Assembly: GCF_014199265.1 (NCBI RefSeq)
Contig: NZ_JACIJG010000011.1
Location: 1 to 64,000 of the forward strand
Length of the DNA stretch: 64,000 nucleotides
Direction of reading: 5' to 3'
Origin: Brucella daejeonensis
GTDB taxonomy: Bacteria > Pseudomonadota > Alphaproteobacteria > Rhizobiales > Rhizobiaceae
Below the pieces are notes generated by a model that was given only the letters and a program-made list of their open reading frames with translations, was not told the DNA's origin and did no database searches. Position 1 is the first letter of the stretch. Each line of letters begins with the position of its first letter. Shown one piece after another: positions 8,008 through 16,006 of the stretch. The position numbers and the translations under genes were made by a program.

Positions 8008-8959
8008 ATTGCAGCGTCATGCGCTGAACGGACCTACCATGGGGACGCGGTGGTCGTCGCTGTTCCATAGCGCGGCCGGGTTCGATGTTGAACCTGTTCG
8101 GATAGCGCTTCAGGCGGCGGTGGACGAGGTGGACATGCAGATGTCCACCTGGAAGCCGGATAGCCATCTGATGCAGGTGAATGCCGCGCCGGTGGGGCAC
8201 TGGATAAAGGTGCCGCAGCGGCTGATGGAAGTCTTGCGCCTTGCGCTCGACATAGGCCGCGCGTCGGGCGGCGCGTTCGATATCGGCATGGGCGATGCCG
8301 TGAGCGCCTGGGGGTTCGGCCCTTCCGAGGCCGATCGGGAGCGGATCGGGAAGGCGTTTGAGGCCGGGCGGCGACCGGCCCATGAGGTGCTGGAACTGGA
8401 TATTCAGGCGGGGATGGTGCGAAAGACCACTCCCGTGACGCTCGATCTCAACGGCATTGCCAAGGGATACGGTGTGGATCGTCTGGCCGGGACATTGCGG
8501 GTTTTCGGAATTTCGTCCGGCCTCGTCGGGATCGACGGGGAGATGCGGGCGCTTGGGCTGCGCCCGGATGGCGAGCCATGGTCGATTGCAATCGAATCTC
8601 CCGAGCATGATCGCCGCGCGCCTCATTCGATTCTTGCCTTGCAGGATGCTGCGGTCGCCACGTCGGGCGATTACCGGCACTGGGTTGCCATCGGGGACCG
8701 CCGCCTGTCGCACACCATGGATCCGCGTCGCGGCGCGCCCCTTATGGAATCTCCGGCTTCGGTCACCGTCGTGGCGCGAAGCTGTGCCGAGGCGGATGCA
8801 TGGGCGACGGCGCTGATGGTGCTTGGTTCCGAGGCTGGTGCGGCGCTTGCAGGGCAGTTGCGCCTCGACGCGCTGTTCCTGTTGCGCGATGGCGAAGGCG
8901 CTATCCGGTCCCGATCCATAGGGCCTCTGTTTTCTGAAGAAGGAACATTTTCATTCTGA
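7988..8959 (+). CDS. apbE: FAD:protein FMN transferase (ApbE family)
   Basis: 323 residues. ApbE motifs are present in order: MGTRWSS near residue 18, AFDIGMG, TLDLNGIAKGYGVDRL (the substrate/metal-binding stretch), DGEMRALG, AVATSGDYRHW and SHTMDPRRGAP. The ATG at 7988 lies under a perfect GGAGG, overlapping the upstream gene by 20 bases, so the start is firm. It shows neither signal peptide nor lipobox, unlike the usual lipoprotein ApbE, so the enzyme is predicted cytosolic. It would attach FMN to a threonine in its partner, most likely the DUF2271 protein. How a cytosolic enzyme meets a Sec-exported target is unresolved. Confidence 0.92.
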   Translation: MSKTSTELQRHALNGPTMGTRWSSLFHSAAGFDVEPVRIALQAAVDEVDMQMSTWKPDSHLMQVNAAPVGHWIKVPQRLMEVLRLALDIGRASGGAFDIGMGDAVSAWGFGPSEADRERIGKAFEAGRRPAHEVLELDIQAGMVRKTTPVTLDLNGIAKGYGVDRLAGTLRVFGISSGLVGIDGEMRALGLRPDGEPWSIAIESPEHDRRAPHSILALQDAAVATSGDYRHWVAIGDRRLSHTMDPRRGAPLMESPASVTVVARSCAEADAWATALMVLGSEAGAALAGQLRLDALFLLRDGEGAIRSRSIGPLFSEEGTFSF

Positions 8960-9060
8960 CTTATATTCGCATGGCATGAAGTCGCCGGTGTATTCGTCGG
9001 GCAAAGATGTCGATTTGTGGTTGCCCTGCGCGGCGTTCAGGTTCAACTATGCTGCCTGCC

Positions 9061-9267
9061 TGGTGTGGCGAATCCGAAATTCGGATTCAAATCAACCATA
9101 CCAGTGTGGTGGATTTGAAGTTCCTATCATTTGCCTGGCATCTACGTTTAGGAACTTCAAATCCGTAAACCACACTCGATTCAATATCTTGCTAGTGTGG
9201 CTTTGAATCCGAAATTCGTTCGCAACACTGCTCCAAAGTGATACGAATTTCAGATTCACCACACTAG
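9061..9267. repeat. Array of three related palindromes with GTGTGG/CCACAC ends
   Basis: Three hairpins lie side by side. 9061-9103: ends TGGTGTGG/CCATACCA around the 19-base palindrome GAATCCGAAATTCGGATTC. 9103-9176: ends AGTGTGGT/ACCACACT, with a perfect inner 15-bp stem GGATTTGAAGTTCCT and a 24-base loop. 9192-9267: ends CTAGTGTGG/CCACACTAG, with inner arms CCGAAATTCGT/ACGAATTTCAG. They share end and core sequence, so they are diverged copies of one element. The 365-base gap 8960-9324 holds nothing else recognisable. CTAG ends suggest TA-targeting miniature transposons, or a local palindromic repeat family. Confidence 0.7.
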
Positions 9268-9324
9268 CCTGGGCGGAATCTATCTCCGCGCACGGCCAAC
9301 AGATTTCAATCTTGGAGATACACC

Positions 9325-10356
9325 ATGCTCTACGCTGCGGCCGCTGACCGCTACCAGTCCAACATGATCTATCGCCGCACGGGCCGAAGCGGCATCGACC
9401 TGCCGGCGATTTCGCTCGGCCTCTGGCACAATTTCGGGGGCAGGGACGTGTTCGAGAACGGGCGCGCCATTCTGCGCCGCGCCTTCGATCTCGGTGTGAC
9501 CCATTTCGATCTTGCCAATAATTATGGCCCGCCGCCCGGTTCCGCGGAAGAAAATTTCGGCCGCATCATGGCAAGCGATTTCCGCCCCTATCGCGACGAG
9601 ATGATCATTTCTTCCAAAGCGGGCTGGGATATGTGGCCGGGGCCTTATGGCGGCATCGGCGGCAGCCGCAAATATCTGATCGCCAGCCTCGACCAGTCCC
9701 TGAAGCGGATGGGCCTCGACTATGTCGACATTTTCTATTCGCACCGGGTGGATGCCACCACGCCGCTGGAAGAGACGATGGGCGCGCTCGCGCATCTGCA
9801 CCGCCAGGGCAAGGCGCTTTATGTCGGCATTTCGAGCTATTCGCCGGAACTGACGCGCAAGGCCGCAGCCATCCTGAAAGAGGAGCGCGTGCCGCTTTTC
9901 ATCCATCAGCCCAATTACAATATGTTCAACCGGTGGATCGAGGGCGGTCTTCTCGATACGCTTGAGGATTTGGGCACCGGATGCATCGTTTTCTCGCCGC
10001 TGGCACAGGGGCTGCTGACGTCGCGCTATCTGAACGGCATTCCCGAAGGGGCCCGCGCGAATCAAAGCGGTTCCCTCAAGGCCAGCGCCCAGAATCAGGA
10101 ACTTCTCGGGCGTATCCGTGCGCTCAATGCGATTGCCGAGCGTCGCGGACAGACCCTGGCGCAGATGGCAATCGCCTGGACGCTGCGCGATCCGCGCGTG
10201 ACATCTTCGCTGATCGGCGCGAGTTCCGTGGCGCAGCTTGAAAACTCGCTGGGCGCCTTGAAGGGGCTGGAATTCAGCGCCGAAGAACTGGCCGAAATCG
10301 ACCAGTATGCGCATGATGGCGGCACCGATTGGTGGAAAAGCTCGACCTCGCTGTAA
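9325..10356 (+). CDS. Aldo/keto reductase, YghZ/Gpr type
   Basis: 343 residues, full length for the family. The N-terminus MIYRRTGRSGIDLPAISLGL, catalytic Asp/Tyr in HFDLANNYGPPPGSAEE, Lys in ISSKAGWDMWPGPYG, YSHRVD, and C-terminus GTDWWKSSTSL match L-glyceraldehyde-3-phosphate reductase (Gpr/YghZ) closely. These are NADPH-dependent cytosolic enzymes that reduce small aldehydes, including methylglyoxal. The start ATG has GGAG six bases upstream. It is monocistronic or paired with the deacetylase 124 bases downstream. Physiological substrate not shown by the sequence. Confidence 0.9.
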   Translation: MLYAAAADRYQSNMIYRRTGRSGIDLPAISLGLWHNFGGRDVFENGRAILRRAFDLGVTHFDLANNYGPPPGSAEENFGRIMASDFRPYRDEMIISSKAGWDMWPGPYGGIGGSRKYLIASLDQSLKRMGLDYVDIFYSHRVDATTPLEETMGALAHLHRQGKALYVGISSYSPELTRKAAAILKEERVPLFIHQPNYNMFNRWIEGGLLDTLEDLGTGCIVFSPLAQGLLTSRYLNGIPEGARANQSGSLKASAQNQELLGRIRALNAIAERRGQTLAQMAIAWTLRDPRVTSSLIGASSVAQLENSLGALKGLEFSAEELAEIDQYAHDGGTDWWKSSTSL

Positions 10357-10479
10357 TGCGGTCGGCCTGAGCGATGGAATGAGCAATGCTTTGTGCGTCC
10401 GAAACGGCGCGCAAAGCTTCAGGAAGGGGACGGCGGCAGGCACTCGTGAGGCCGGCCGTGGGGCAAAGTTTTTGAGAGC

Positions 10480-11526
10480 ATGTCGCTGCGATCGCTGATG
10501 AGCAGTTTCAAATATCCGCTGATCCGGGCAGGGCTGGAGGCTATCGCCTTTTCCGGCGCGGCGAAGCTGTTTCCCGCTGCGGGCGGGCGTGGCATCGTCT
10601 TCACCATGCATCATGTGAAACCGGAAGAGGCAGGCGACCGCCACGATCCCAACGCCATCCTGTCGATCACGCCGCAGACGCTGGAAATGGCCATAGAGAC
10701 GGCACTGGAGGCGGGCCTCGTTCCGGTTCACCTGCACGACCTGCCGAAGCTTCTGGGCGAGCCGGACGGTACAGAGCGCTTCGTCGCCTTTACGCTGGAT
10801 GACGGCTATCGCGACAATGCAGAATTCGCAGCGCCCGTCTTCGCCAGATATAATGTCCCCTTTACGATCTTCATCACCACAGGTTTCGTGGAGCGCGAAC
10901 GGTCCATGTGGTGGCGGACAGCCGCGGCCCTCGTGACGGGGGGCGACGGCTTCCGATTCGACTTCGGCGACGGGATGACCGACGTCAGCCTGAAAAGTCC
11001 CGGCCAGAAACAGGCCGCATTCAGGCAACTGGCGCAGTTCGCACAGCGTCTGGATGAGGACGAGGCGGTCGCCCGCATCGACATGGCGGCGCAGGCAGCG
11101 GGGATTGATCCGCTCGGTCTCGTCGGCGAATCGGTGATGGATGGAGCCGAACTGCGCAGCCTGGCGGAAAATCCGCTTGTTCATCTGGGCGCGCATACGA
11201 TCACCCACGTCAATCTGCGGCGCGTCGATGAGGTGCGGCTGGCGAAGGAAATTACCGGATCGGCCGACGCGGTGGAGCGTTATGCCGGTTACAGGCCGCG
11301 ATCCTTCGCCTATCCCTATGGGTGGACGAGTGCGTTTGGCGCGCGGGAAATGAAGGCGGTTGCCGATGCGGGCTTCGCGGTGGGCGTGACCACCCGGCCC
11401 GGCATATTGCAGCCCCTCGGGTCGATGCCCGTCATGGCAATCCCGCGTGTTTCGCTCAACGGCTATTTCCAGAAGAAGCGCTATATCGGGGCGCTGGTTT
11501 CGGGCCTGCCTTTCAGGCTGGTCTAG
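10480..11526 (+). CDS. Polysaccharide deacetylase (NodB-homology) family protein
   Basis: 348 residues. NodB-domain motif 1 is TLDDGYRDNAEFAAPVF (catalytic and metal Asp), followed by VPFTIFITTGF, motif 2 HLGAHTITHVNL (HxxxH metal ligands) and the later FAYPYGW. There is no convincing signal peptide. The first 30 residues include a hydrophobic stretch around RAGLEAIAFSGAAKLF that may associate with membrane. Likely removes acetyl groups from a surface glycan, or acts in glycan assembly; substrate unknown. Its TAG stop lies inside a solo copy of the MITE end sequence (11523-11539). Confidence 0.85.
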   Translation: MSLRSLMSSFKYPLIRAGLEAIAFSGAAKLFPAAGGRGIVFTMHHVKPEEAGDRHDPNAILSITPQTLEMAIETALEAGLVPVHLHDLPKLLGEPDGTERFVAFTLDDGYRDNAEFAAPVFARYNVPFTIFITTGFVERERSMWWRTAAALVTGGDGFRFDFGDGMTDVSLKSPGQKQAAFRQLAQFAQRLDEDEAVARIDMAAQAAGIDPLGLVGESVMDGAELRSLAENPLVHLGAHTITHVNLRRVDEVRLAKEITGSADAVERYAGYRPRSFAYPYGWTSAFGAREMKAVADAGFAVGVTTRPGILQPLGSMPVMAIPRVSLNGYFQKKRYIGALVSGLPFRLV

Positions 11527-11539
11527 GTCCTGACCCTAG
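11523..11539. repeat. Solo copy of MITE end sequence
   Basis: CTAGGTCCTGACCCTAG, of which AGGTCCTGACCCTAG (15 bases) recurs exactly at 13575-13589, the right end of the MITE-like element. The two copies bracket tRNA-Gly and the MFS gene as a direct repeat. It supplies the stop codon of the deacetylase gene. Confidence 0.5.
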
Positions 11540-11581
11540 TCGCTTCCATCAATCTGCCCGATTTCGGTCATCCTGAAAAGC

Positions 11582-11608
11582 AAAAATCCCGGACAAAGCC
11601 GGGATTTT
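11582..11608 (-). terminator. Intrinsic terminator of tRNA-Gly (bidirectional form)
   Basis: The stem CCCGG/CCGGG is extended by AAAAT/ATTTT. In the minus orientation it is followed by a T run, 23 bases past the tRNA 3' end. It can also end the deacetylase transcript on the plus strand. Confidence 0.75.
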
Positions 11609-11630
11609 GATACCTGATCCAAAGAAAAAC

Positions 11631-11705
11631 TGGAGCGGGCGAAGGGATTCGAACCCTCGACCCCAACCTTGGCAAGGTTGTGCTCTACCCCTGAGCTACA
11701 CCCGC
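11631..11705 (-). tRNA. tRNA-Gly (GCC)
   Basis: A 75-nt cloverleaf on the minus strand with encoded CCA (TGG at 11631-11633). The acceptor stem is GCGGGTG/CGCCCGC, the T loop is GGTTCGAATCC, and the anticodon loop CTTGCCAAG region gives GCC. The terminator lies just downstream at 11582-11608. Confidence 0.95.
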
Positions 11706-11876
11706 TCGCGCCAGTCGTTCCGGAACCGTTCGTTTCCGTCAGGCAGGCGCTATATGGACTAACGCTCCGAAGATTGCAACAGGGAATTTCGCATCTTTGT
11801 GCAAGAATTTGCGAGAAATTCCCGAAGCTGTGGATGACGCCGGAAACATGCCTCCCGAAAGCCGGATCGACGTCGA

Positions 11877-13286
11877 TCAGCGCCCGAGGCGCATGGCGCT
11901 GATCAGCGACGCGAACATCGCGAAGCCGGAGGCGAAGAACAGGATATAGGGCGTTCCCTCGACACCCCACTGCGCCAGCAGGAAGGCAACGAAAGCCGCG
12001 CCCAGCGACTGGCCGAGGAGGCGGGCCGTGCCCAGCATACCGCTTGCCGCGCCGCTTCGCGAACGCGGGGTCGCGGTGATCATCATGCGGTTGTTCGGGG
12101 CCTGAAACAGGCCGAAGCCGACGCCGCAGATCGCCAGGCGCCAGCAGATATCCGGGATCGTCGGACGGTCCGGCAGCATACCGACGAGGGCAAGGCCCGC
12201 GGCAAAGGTGACGAGGCCGACCAGTCCCAGAATCGCGGGCGAGTGTCTGTCGGAAAGCCTGCCCGAAAGCGGGGCGACGACGGCGAGCGCGATGGGCCAC
12301 GGCATCATCAGGAAGCCGACTTCGATCGGCTTGAAACCGAAGACGAGCTGAAACAGGAAGGGCAGCGAGATGAATGCCATCATCTGCGCCAGGAAGGACA
12401 TGATCGAGGTGCAGATGGAAAGGGTGAAGACGGGAATGCGCAAGAGATCGAGCGGCAGGAGCGGGTCGGCCATGCGCAGCGACCGCCGGGTCAGGAGAAC
12501 GCCCGCGATCAGGCAGCACAGCGCCTGCACAAGCACGGCGGAAGAGCCTACGCCATTGCCCGCACTGTCGATGGTGGTGACCAAAAGGCCGATGGTGAGC
12601 GCTGTCAGCACCGCGCTGACGACATCGAAGCGGCGTGCGGAGCGCTCATTGTCGGGCAGGTTTCCAAGCCCCATCAGCACGGCGGCTATCCCGAGCGGAA
12701 TGTTGATGACGAAAAGCCACGGCCAGCTCAGGGACGAAAGCATGATGCCCGCAAGCGTCGGTCCGATGGTCGAGGAAACGGCGACGAAAAGCGCGTTGAG
12801 GCCGATGGCCGTGCCGAATTTCGCCTGCGGCACGGTATAGCGCAGAAGCGCGGTGTTGACGCTCATGAGCCCGGCCGCGCCCAGCCCCTGCATGATGCGC
12901 GCAAAGGTCAGCGCTTCGAGTGAGCGCGAGAAGACGCAGGCGACCGAGGCGACGGTGAACAGCGACACACCCGCCACATAGACATGCCGGTAGCCGTAGA
13001 TTTCGCCCAGCGCGGCGAGCGGCAGCAGCGTGACGACGATGGCAAGCTGGTAGCCGTTGACGATCCAGATCGAGGCGGAGGGCCCGGCGGAAAAGTCCGC
13101 CGCGATGGTCGGCAGAGCGACATTTGCGATGGTGCCGTCGATGACGGCAAGGGTGAGACCCACCATCAGGGTCGCCCATGCCCAGTAGATTTTCGGTTTT
13201 GGCAGTCCATCCGGGGCTGTGGGCGCTGCCGGCAGGATGGCGGTTTCATACTTCATTTCATTACCAGTATATTCGGCACACGGCAT
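11877..13286 (-). CDS. MFS drug-efflux transporter, DHA2 (14-TMS) family
   Basis: 469 residues (about 459 if the internal ATG at 13256 is used; neither start has a strong ribosome site). It is hydrophobic throughout with fourteen probable membrane helices. The DHA2/EmrB-QacA motifs are visible: LAVIDGTIANVALPTIAADF in helix 1 (motif D), WIVNGYQLAIVVTLLPLAALGE, and RIMQGLGAAGLMSVNTALLR. Members are proton antiporters exporting drugs or lipophilic cations from the inner membrane. It is divergent from the GntR operon, with a MITE-like element in the shared intergenic region, so its promoter may have been altered by that insertion. Substrate unknown. Confidence 0.9.
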   Translation of the reverse strand: MPCAEYTGNEMKYETAILPAAPTAPDGLPKPKIYWAWATLMVGLTLAVIDGTIANVALPTIAADFSAGPSASIWIVNGYQLAIVVTLLPLAALGEIYGYRHVYVAGVSLFTVASVACVFSRSLEALTFARIMQGLGAAGLMSVNTALLRYTVPQAKFGTAIGLNALFVAVSSTIGPTLAGIMLSSLSWPWLFVINIPLGIAAVLMGLGNLPDNERSARRFDVVSAVLTALTIGLLVTTIDSAGNGVGSSAVLVQALCCLIAGVLLTRRSLRMADPLLPLDLLRIPVFTLSICTSIMSFLAQMMAFISLPFLFQLVFGFKPIEVGFLMMPWPIALAVVAPLSGRLSDRHSPAILGLVGLVTFAAGLALVGMLPDRPTIPDICWRLAICGVGFGLFQAPNNRMMITATPRSRSGAASGMLGTARLLGQSLGAAFVAFLLAQWGVEGTPYILFFASGFAMFASLISAMRLGR

Positions 13287-13309
13287 TTCCGGTGAAGAGC
13301 CTGTTATCC

Positions 13310-13588
13310 AGGGTCAGGACCTATTAATTTGGCGGAAATGGTGTGAAGCCATCCGTTTGGATGCAAGGAGAAAAGGCGAAGGAAATGTGGTTCATTTTCG
13401 AGACTTTTCGTGCATGTAGCCGGGCGGATGGACCACATCCTTCGGACACCGAAAGGCTAAGGCCGGAAATTGGCGATCTGCTGCGTCAAGCCGCTCAACC
13501 GGGGGGACCACCCCGTTTTTCGCGTCTTTCCTTGCAGTTCTTGTCATTTCAGGTGCCATTTTCATCAAATTAATAGGTCCTGACCCTA
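13310..13588. mobile_element. MITE-like element, about 280 bp
   Basis: A perfect 22-bp inverted repeat forms the ends (13310-13331 and 13566-13587), beginning AGGGTCAGGACC when read inward. After four mismatches a matching AAATGG follows in both arms, extending the repeat to about 32 bp. The interior of about 230 bases has no credible gene. There is no clear target duplication, though the right flank reads TAG. This is the form of a non-autonomous transposon. Together with the promoter at 13786 it fills the 554-base gap 13287-13840. Confidence 0.65.
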
Positions 13589-13785
13589 GCCGAAAATTGC
13601 CCGACGAAAACTGTTTTCGGGCCGTAAACCGGTCCGGTAACGCTATTGTGTGCCGGTTTTCGGCGAAACGGGCATTGGCAGAGCTGATCCGTCGATCTGG
13701 CATTCATGTCGTTTTTGTCGCCTTGTGAGAAATTTTCTGTCTTTCATATCCATTTTAATTTCTGAAAAGAGCGTTCGTTTTCACG

Positions 13786-13813
13786 TTGACTGATTTTGTA
13801 TCCAGGATATTGT
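13786..13813 (+). promoter_or_regulatory. Predicted promoter and operator of the GntR-led operon
   Basis: A sigma-70-like pair, TTGACT (13786-13791) and TATTGT (13808-13813), has a 16-base spacer. The perfect 11-base palindrome TATCCAGGATA (13799-13809) occupies the spacer's end and touches the -10 box. It is ideally placed for autorepression by the GntR protein encoded 30 bases downstream. Confidence 0.5.
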
Positions 13814-13840
13814 TTGAAGAAAAGTTGGGAGGCTTTTCTA

Positions 13841-14521
13841 TTGTCGGCTTATGAGTGGCGCAGTCAGACCCGTTTGCTGGACGAAGTTGCCGAGGCACTT
13901 CGCGAGCGAATCTATGCGGGGGATTATGCGCCGGGCGCGATACTCCGGCAGGAACACCTGGCCACCGAATTCGGCATCAGCCGCACGCCGTTGCGCGAGG
14001 CCCTGCGCGTTCTCGAACGCGACGGGCTGGTCATCCATCTGCCGGGCCGGGGAGTGCGTGTCGCTTCCGCCGATCTTGCCCGTCTCATCGATGCCTATGC
14101 AGTGCGCGAAGTGCTGGACGGCGTGGCCGCGCGCTTTGCCGCCGAACGGGCGACGGATGAGGATATCGCGAAGCTGCGCGCTTTGGTCTGCGGGCAGGCG
14201 GGTGTGGTCGATCCATGGGACGCAAAAGCCTATACCCAGTCCAATGTCGATTTTCATATGGCGGTGATGAGCACGGCGGGCAACGCCTCGCTGGCCGCTT
14301 TCGTGCCGCTTTTGCGCATGACATCGCAGGTTTTCGCGCCTTCCTTCTCGCTGTCGGCGGACAGGGCGGGCGAGGCGATCCGGGAACATGGGGTCATTGT
14401 CGAGGCCATCGCGGCGCGCGATGGCGAGGAGGCTGAGCGGCTGGCGCGGGCGCATATCCGCGCAACCACCGCAAGACTGGAGGCTGAGACGCCTCATCGG
14501 GAGACTGAAAATGAAGCATGA
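13841..14521 (+). CDS. GntR-family transcriptional regulator (FadR/FCD subfamily)
   Basis: 226 residues from the TTG at 13841, chosen because GGGAGG (13827-13832) lies eight bases upstream; an earlier TTG at 13796 lies within the predicted promoter. The N-terminal winged helix-turn-helix (LRERIYAGDYAPGAILRQEH, EFGISRTPLREALRVLERDG) is followed by an all-helical FCD ligand domain (YAVREVLDGVAARFAAERAT, VDFHMAVMSTAG, HGVIVEAIAARDGEEAERLA) whose Asp/His residues usually hold a metal near the effector. It heads the operon and overlaps the aldehyde dehydrogenase start by 11 bases. Such regulators normally repress their own catabolic operon until its substrate or an acid product appears. Confidence 0.9.
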   Translation: MSAYEWRSQTRLLDEVAEALRERIYAGDYAPGAILRQEHLATEFGISRTPLREALRVLERDGLVIHLPGRGVRVASADLARLIDAYAVREVLDGVAARFAAERATDEDIAKLRALVCGQAGVVDPWDAKAYTQSNVDFHMAVMSTAGNASLAAFVPLLRMTSQVFAPSFSLSADRAGEAIREHGVIVEAIAARDGEEAERLARAHIRATTARLEAETPHRETENEA

Positions 14522-15983
14522 GAACAAGGCGGGAGGAACCGGCTTGCTGCGTTATGGCAATTTCATCGCGGGCCAGTGGCAGGATGCCGTTGGCGGCGAG
14601 CATATCACGCTGAAAAATCCCTCTGATGGCAGCGATCTGGCGCTGATCGCGCGTGGCACGAAAACCGACATTGACCTGGCGGTGGCGGCGGCCCGTGGCG
14701 CGCTTTCCGGCGACTGGGGCAAGCTGACGGCAACCGAGCGTGGGCGCGTTCTGCACCGAATTTCGGAAGAAGTGCTTAAAAATATCGATCTCCTCACCGA
14801 TCTGGAATCGAAGGACGTCGGCAAGCCGGTGACGCAGGCTCGCGCCGATGTGGTGGCGCTGGCGCGTTATCTGGAGTTTTACGGCGCATCCGCCGACAAG
14901 GTGCATGGCGATACGCTGCCCTATCAGAATGGTTTCACGGTGCTGTCGATCTATGAACCACATGGTGTGACGGGGCATATCATCCCTTGGAATTATCCGA
15001 TGCAGATTCTGGGGCGTAGTCTTGGCGCGGCGCTGGCCATGGGCAATGCCGCCGTGGTGAAGCCCGCCGAGGAAGCCTGTCTCACGATCCTGGAATTTGC
15101 GAAGATCGCCGAAAAGGCCGGTCTGCCGAAGGGCGCGCTCAATGTCGTGACGGGGCTGGGCGGGGAAGCGGGCGCGGCCCTGTCCGAACATCCCGGCGTC
15201 AATCATATCTCGTTTACGGGGTCTGTGCGGACTGGCGAGGCTGTTCAGGCGGCGGCTGCCAAAAATACCGTGCCGGTGACGCTGGAACTGGGCGGCAAGT
15301 CGCCGCAGATCGTTTTTGCCGATGCCGATCTGGAGCGGGCCCTGCCGTTTCTGGTGAATGCGGGTATCCAGAATGCTGGCCAGACCTGTTCGGCCTCGTC
15401 GCGCATTCTGGTTGAGCGCTCTATCTATGAGGAAGTTGTCGCCCGCATGAGCGACCGCTATCGGGCGCTCAAAGTCGGCCCGGCAGGGGCCGACCTGTCG
15501 GTCGGGCCGGTCGTCTCGGAACGTCAGAAGGCGATTGTCGAAGGCTATCTGGATCTTGCGGAACAGGACGGGCTGGCCATTGCCGCGCAAGGCGAACTGG
15601 TCGCCGATGCGCCGGAAGGCGGCGCCTATGTGTTGCCGACGCTGATCCGCGATGTGCCTGCCGGTCACCGGCTGGCGCAGGAAGAAATTTTCGGCCCGGT
15701 ACAGGTCATCATGCCGTTCGATACGGAAGAAGAAGCCATCGCGATTGCCAATGGCACGTCTTACGGGCTTGTTTGCGGCATCTGGACCAATGATGGCGGA
15801 CGCCAGTTCCGTCTGGCCCACGCCATCCATTCCGGTCAGGTCTTCATCAATAATTACGGTGCTGGCGGCGGTATCGAGCTGCCGTTCGGCGGTGTGAAAA
15901 AATCCGGCCATGGCCGCGAGAAGGGTTTCGAGGCGCTCTATGGCTTCGCCTCGCTGAAGACCATATCGGTCTGGCACGGATAA
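14511..15983 (+). CDS. NAD(P)-dependent aldehyde dehydrogenase
   Basis: 490 residues. The complete ALDH superfamily signature is present: IIPWNYPMQ (cofactor/oxyanion Asn), TLELGGKSPQIVF (general base Glu), NAGQTCSASSR (catalytic Cys), QEEIFGPVQV and the C-terminal GGVKKSGHGREKG. It resembles betaine/aminobutyraldehyde-type dehydrogenases in this layout, but substrate cannot be fixed. The ATG lies 11 bases inside the end of the GntR gene. Followed by an SDR and an ABC importer, it probably oxidises an aldehyde formed from the imported compound. Confidence 0.92.
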   Translation: MKHENKAGGTGLLRYGNFIAGQWQDAVGGEHITLKNPSDGSDLALIARGTKTDIDLAVAAARGALSGDWGKLTATERGRVLHRISEEVLKNIDLLTDLESKDVGKPVTQARADVVALARYLEFYGASADKVHGDTLPYQNGFTVLSIYEPHGVTGHIIPWNYPMQILGRSLGAALAMGNAAVVKPAEEACLTILEFAKIAEKAGLPKGALNVVTGLGGEAGAALSEHPGVNHISFTGSVRTGEAVQAAAAKNTVPVTLELGGKSPQIVFADADLERALPFLVNAGIQNAGQTCSASSRILVERSIYEEVVARMSDRYRALKVGPAGADLSVGPVVSERQKAIVEGYLDLAEQDGLAIAAQGELVADAPEGGAYVLPTLIRDVPAGHRLAQEEIFGPVQVIMPFDTEEEAIAIANGTSYGLVCGIWTNDGGRQFRLAHAIHSGQVFINNYGAGGGIELPFGGVKKSGHGREKGFEALYGFASLKTISVWHG

Positions 15984-16006
15984 ATTTAGCATTTGGGAGA
16001 AGCAAA

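Noticed and set aside
8976..9206. Short plus-strand frame in the palindrome array
   Set aside because: The frame is made of the repeats themselves; no family or ribosome site.
9192..9267. Naming the palindromes as Bru-RS elements
   Set aside because: They resemble the idea of Brucella palindromic repeats, but I cannot confirm the sequence match without a reference, so I left them unnamed.
13392..13703. Minus-strand frame inside the MITE-like element
   Set aside because: It runs out of the element into flanking sequence and resembles no transposase; the element appears non-coding.
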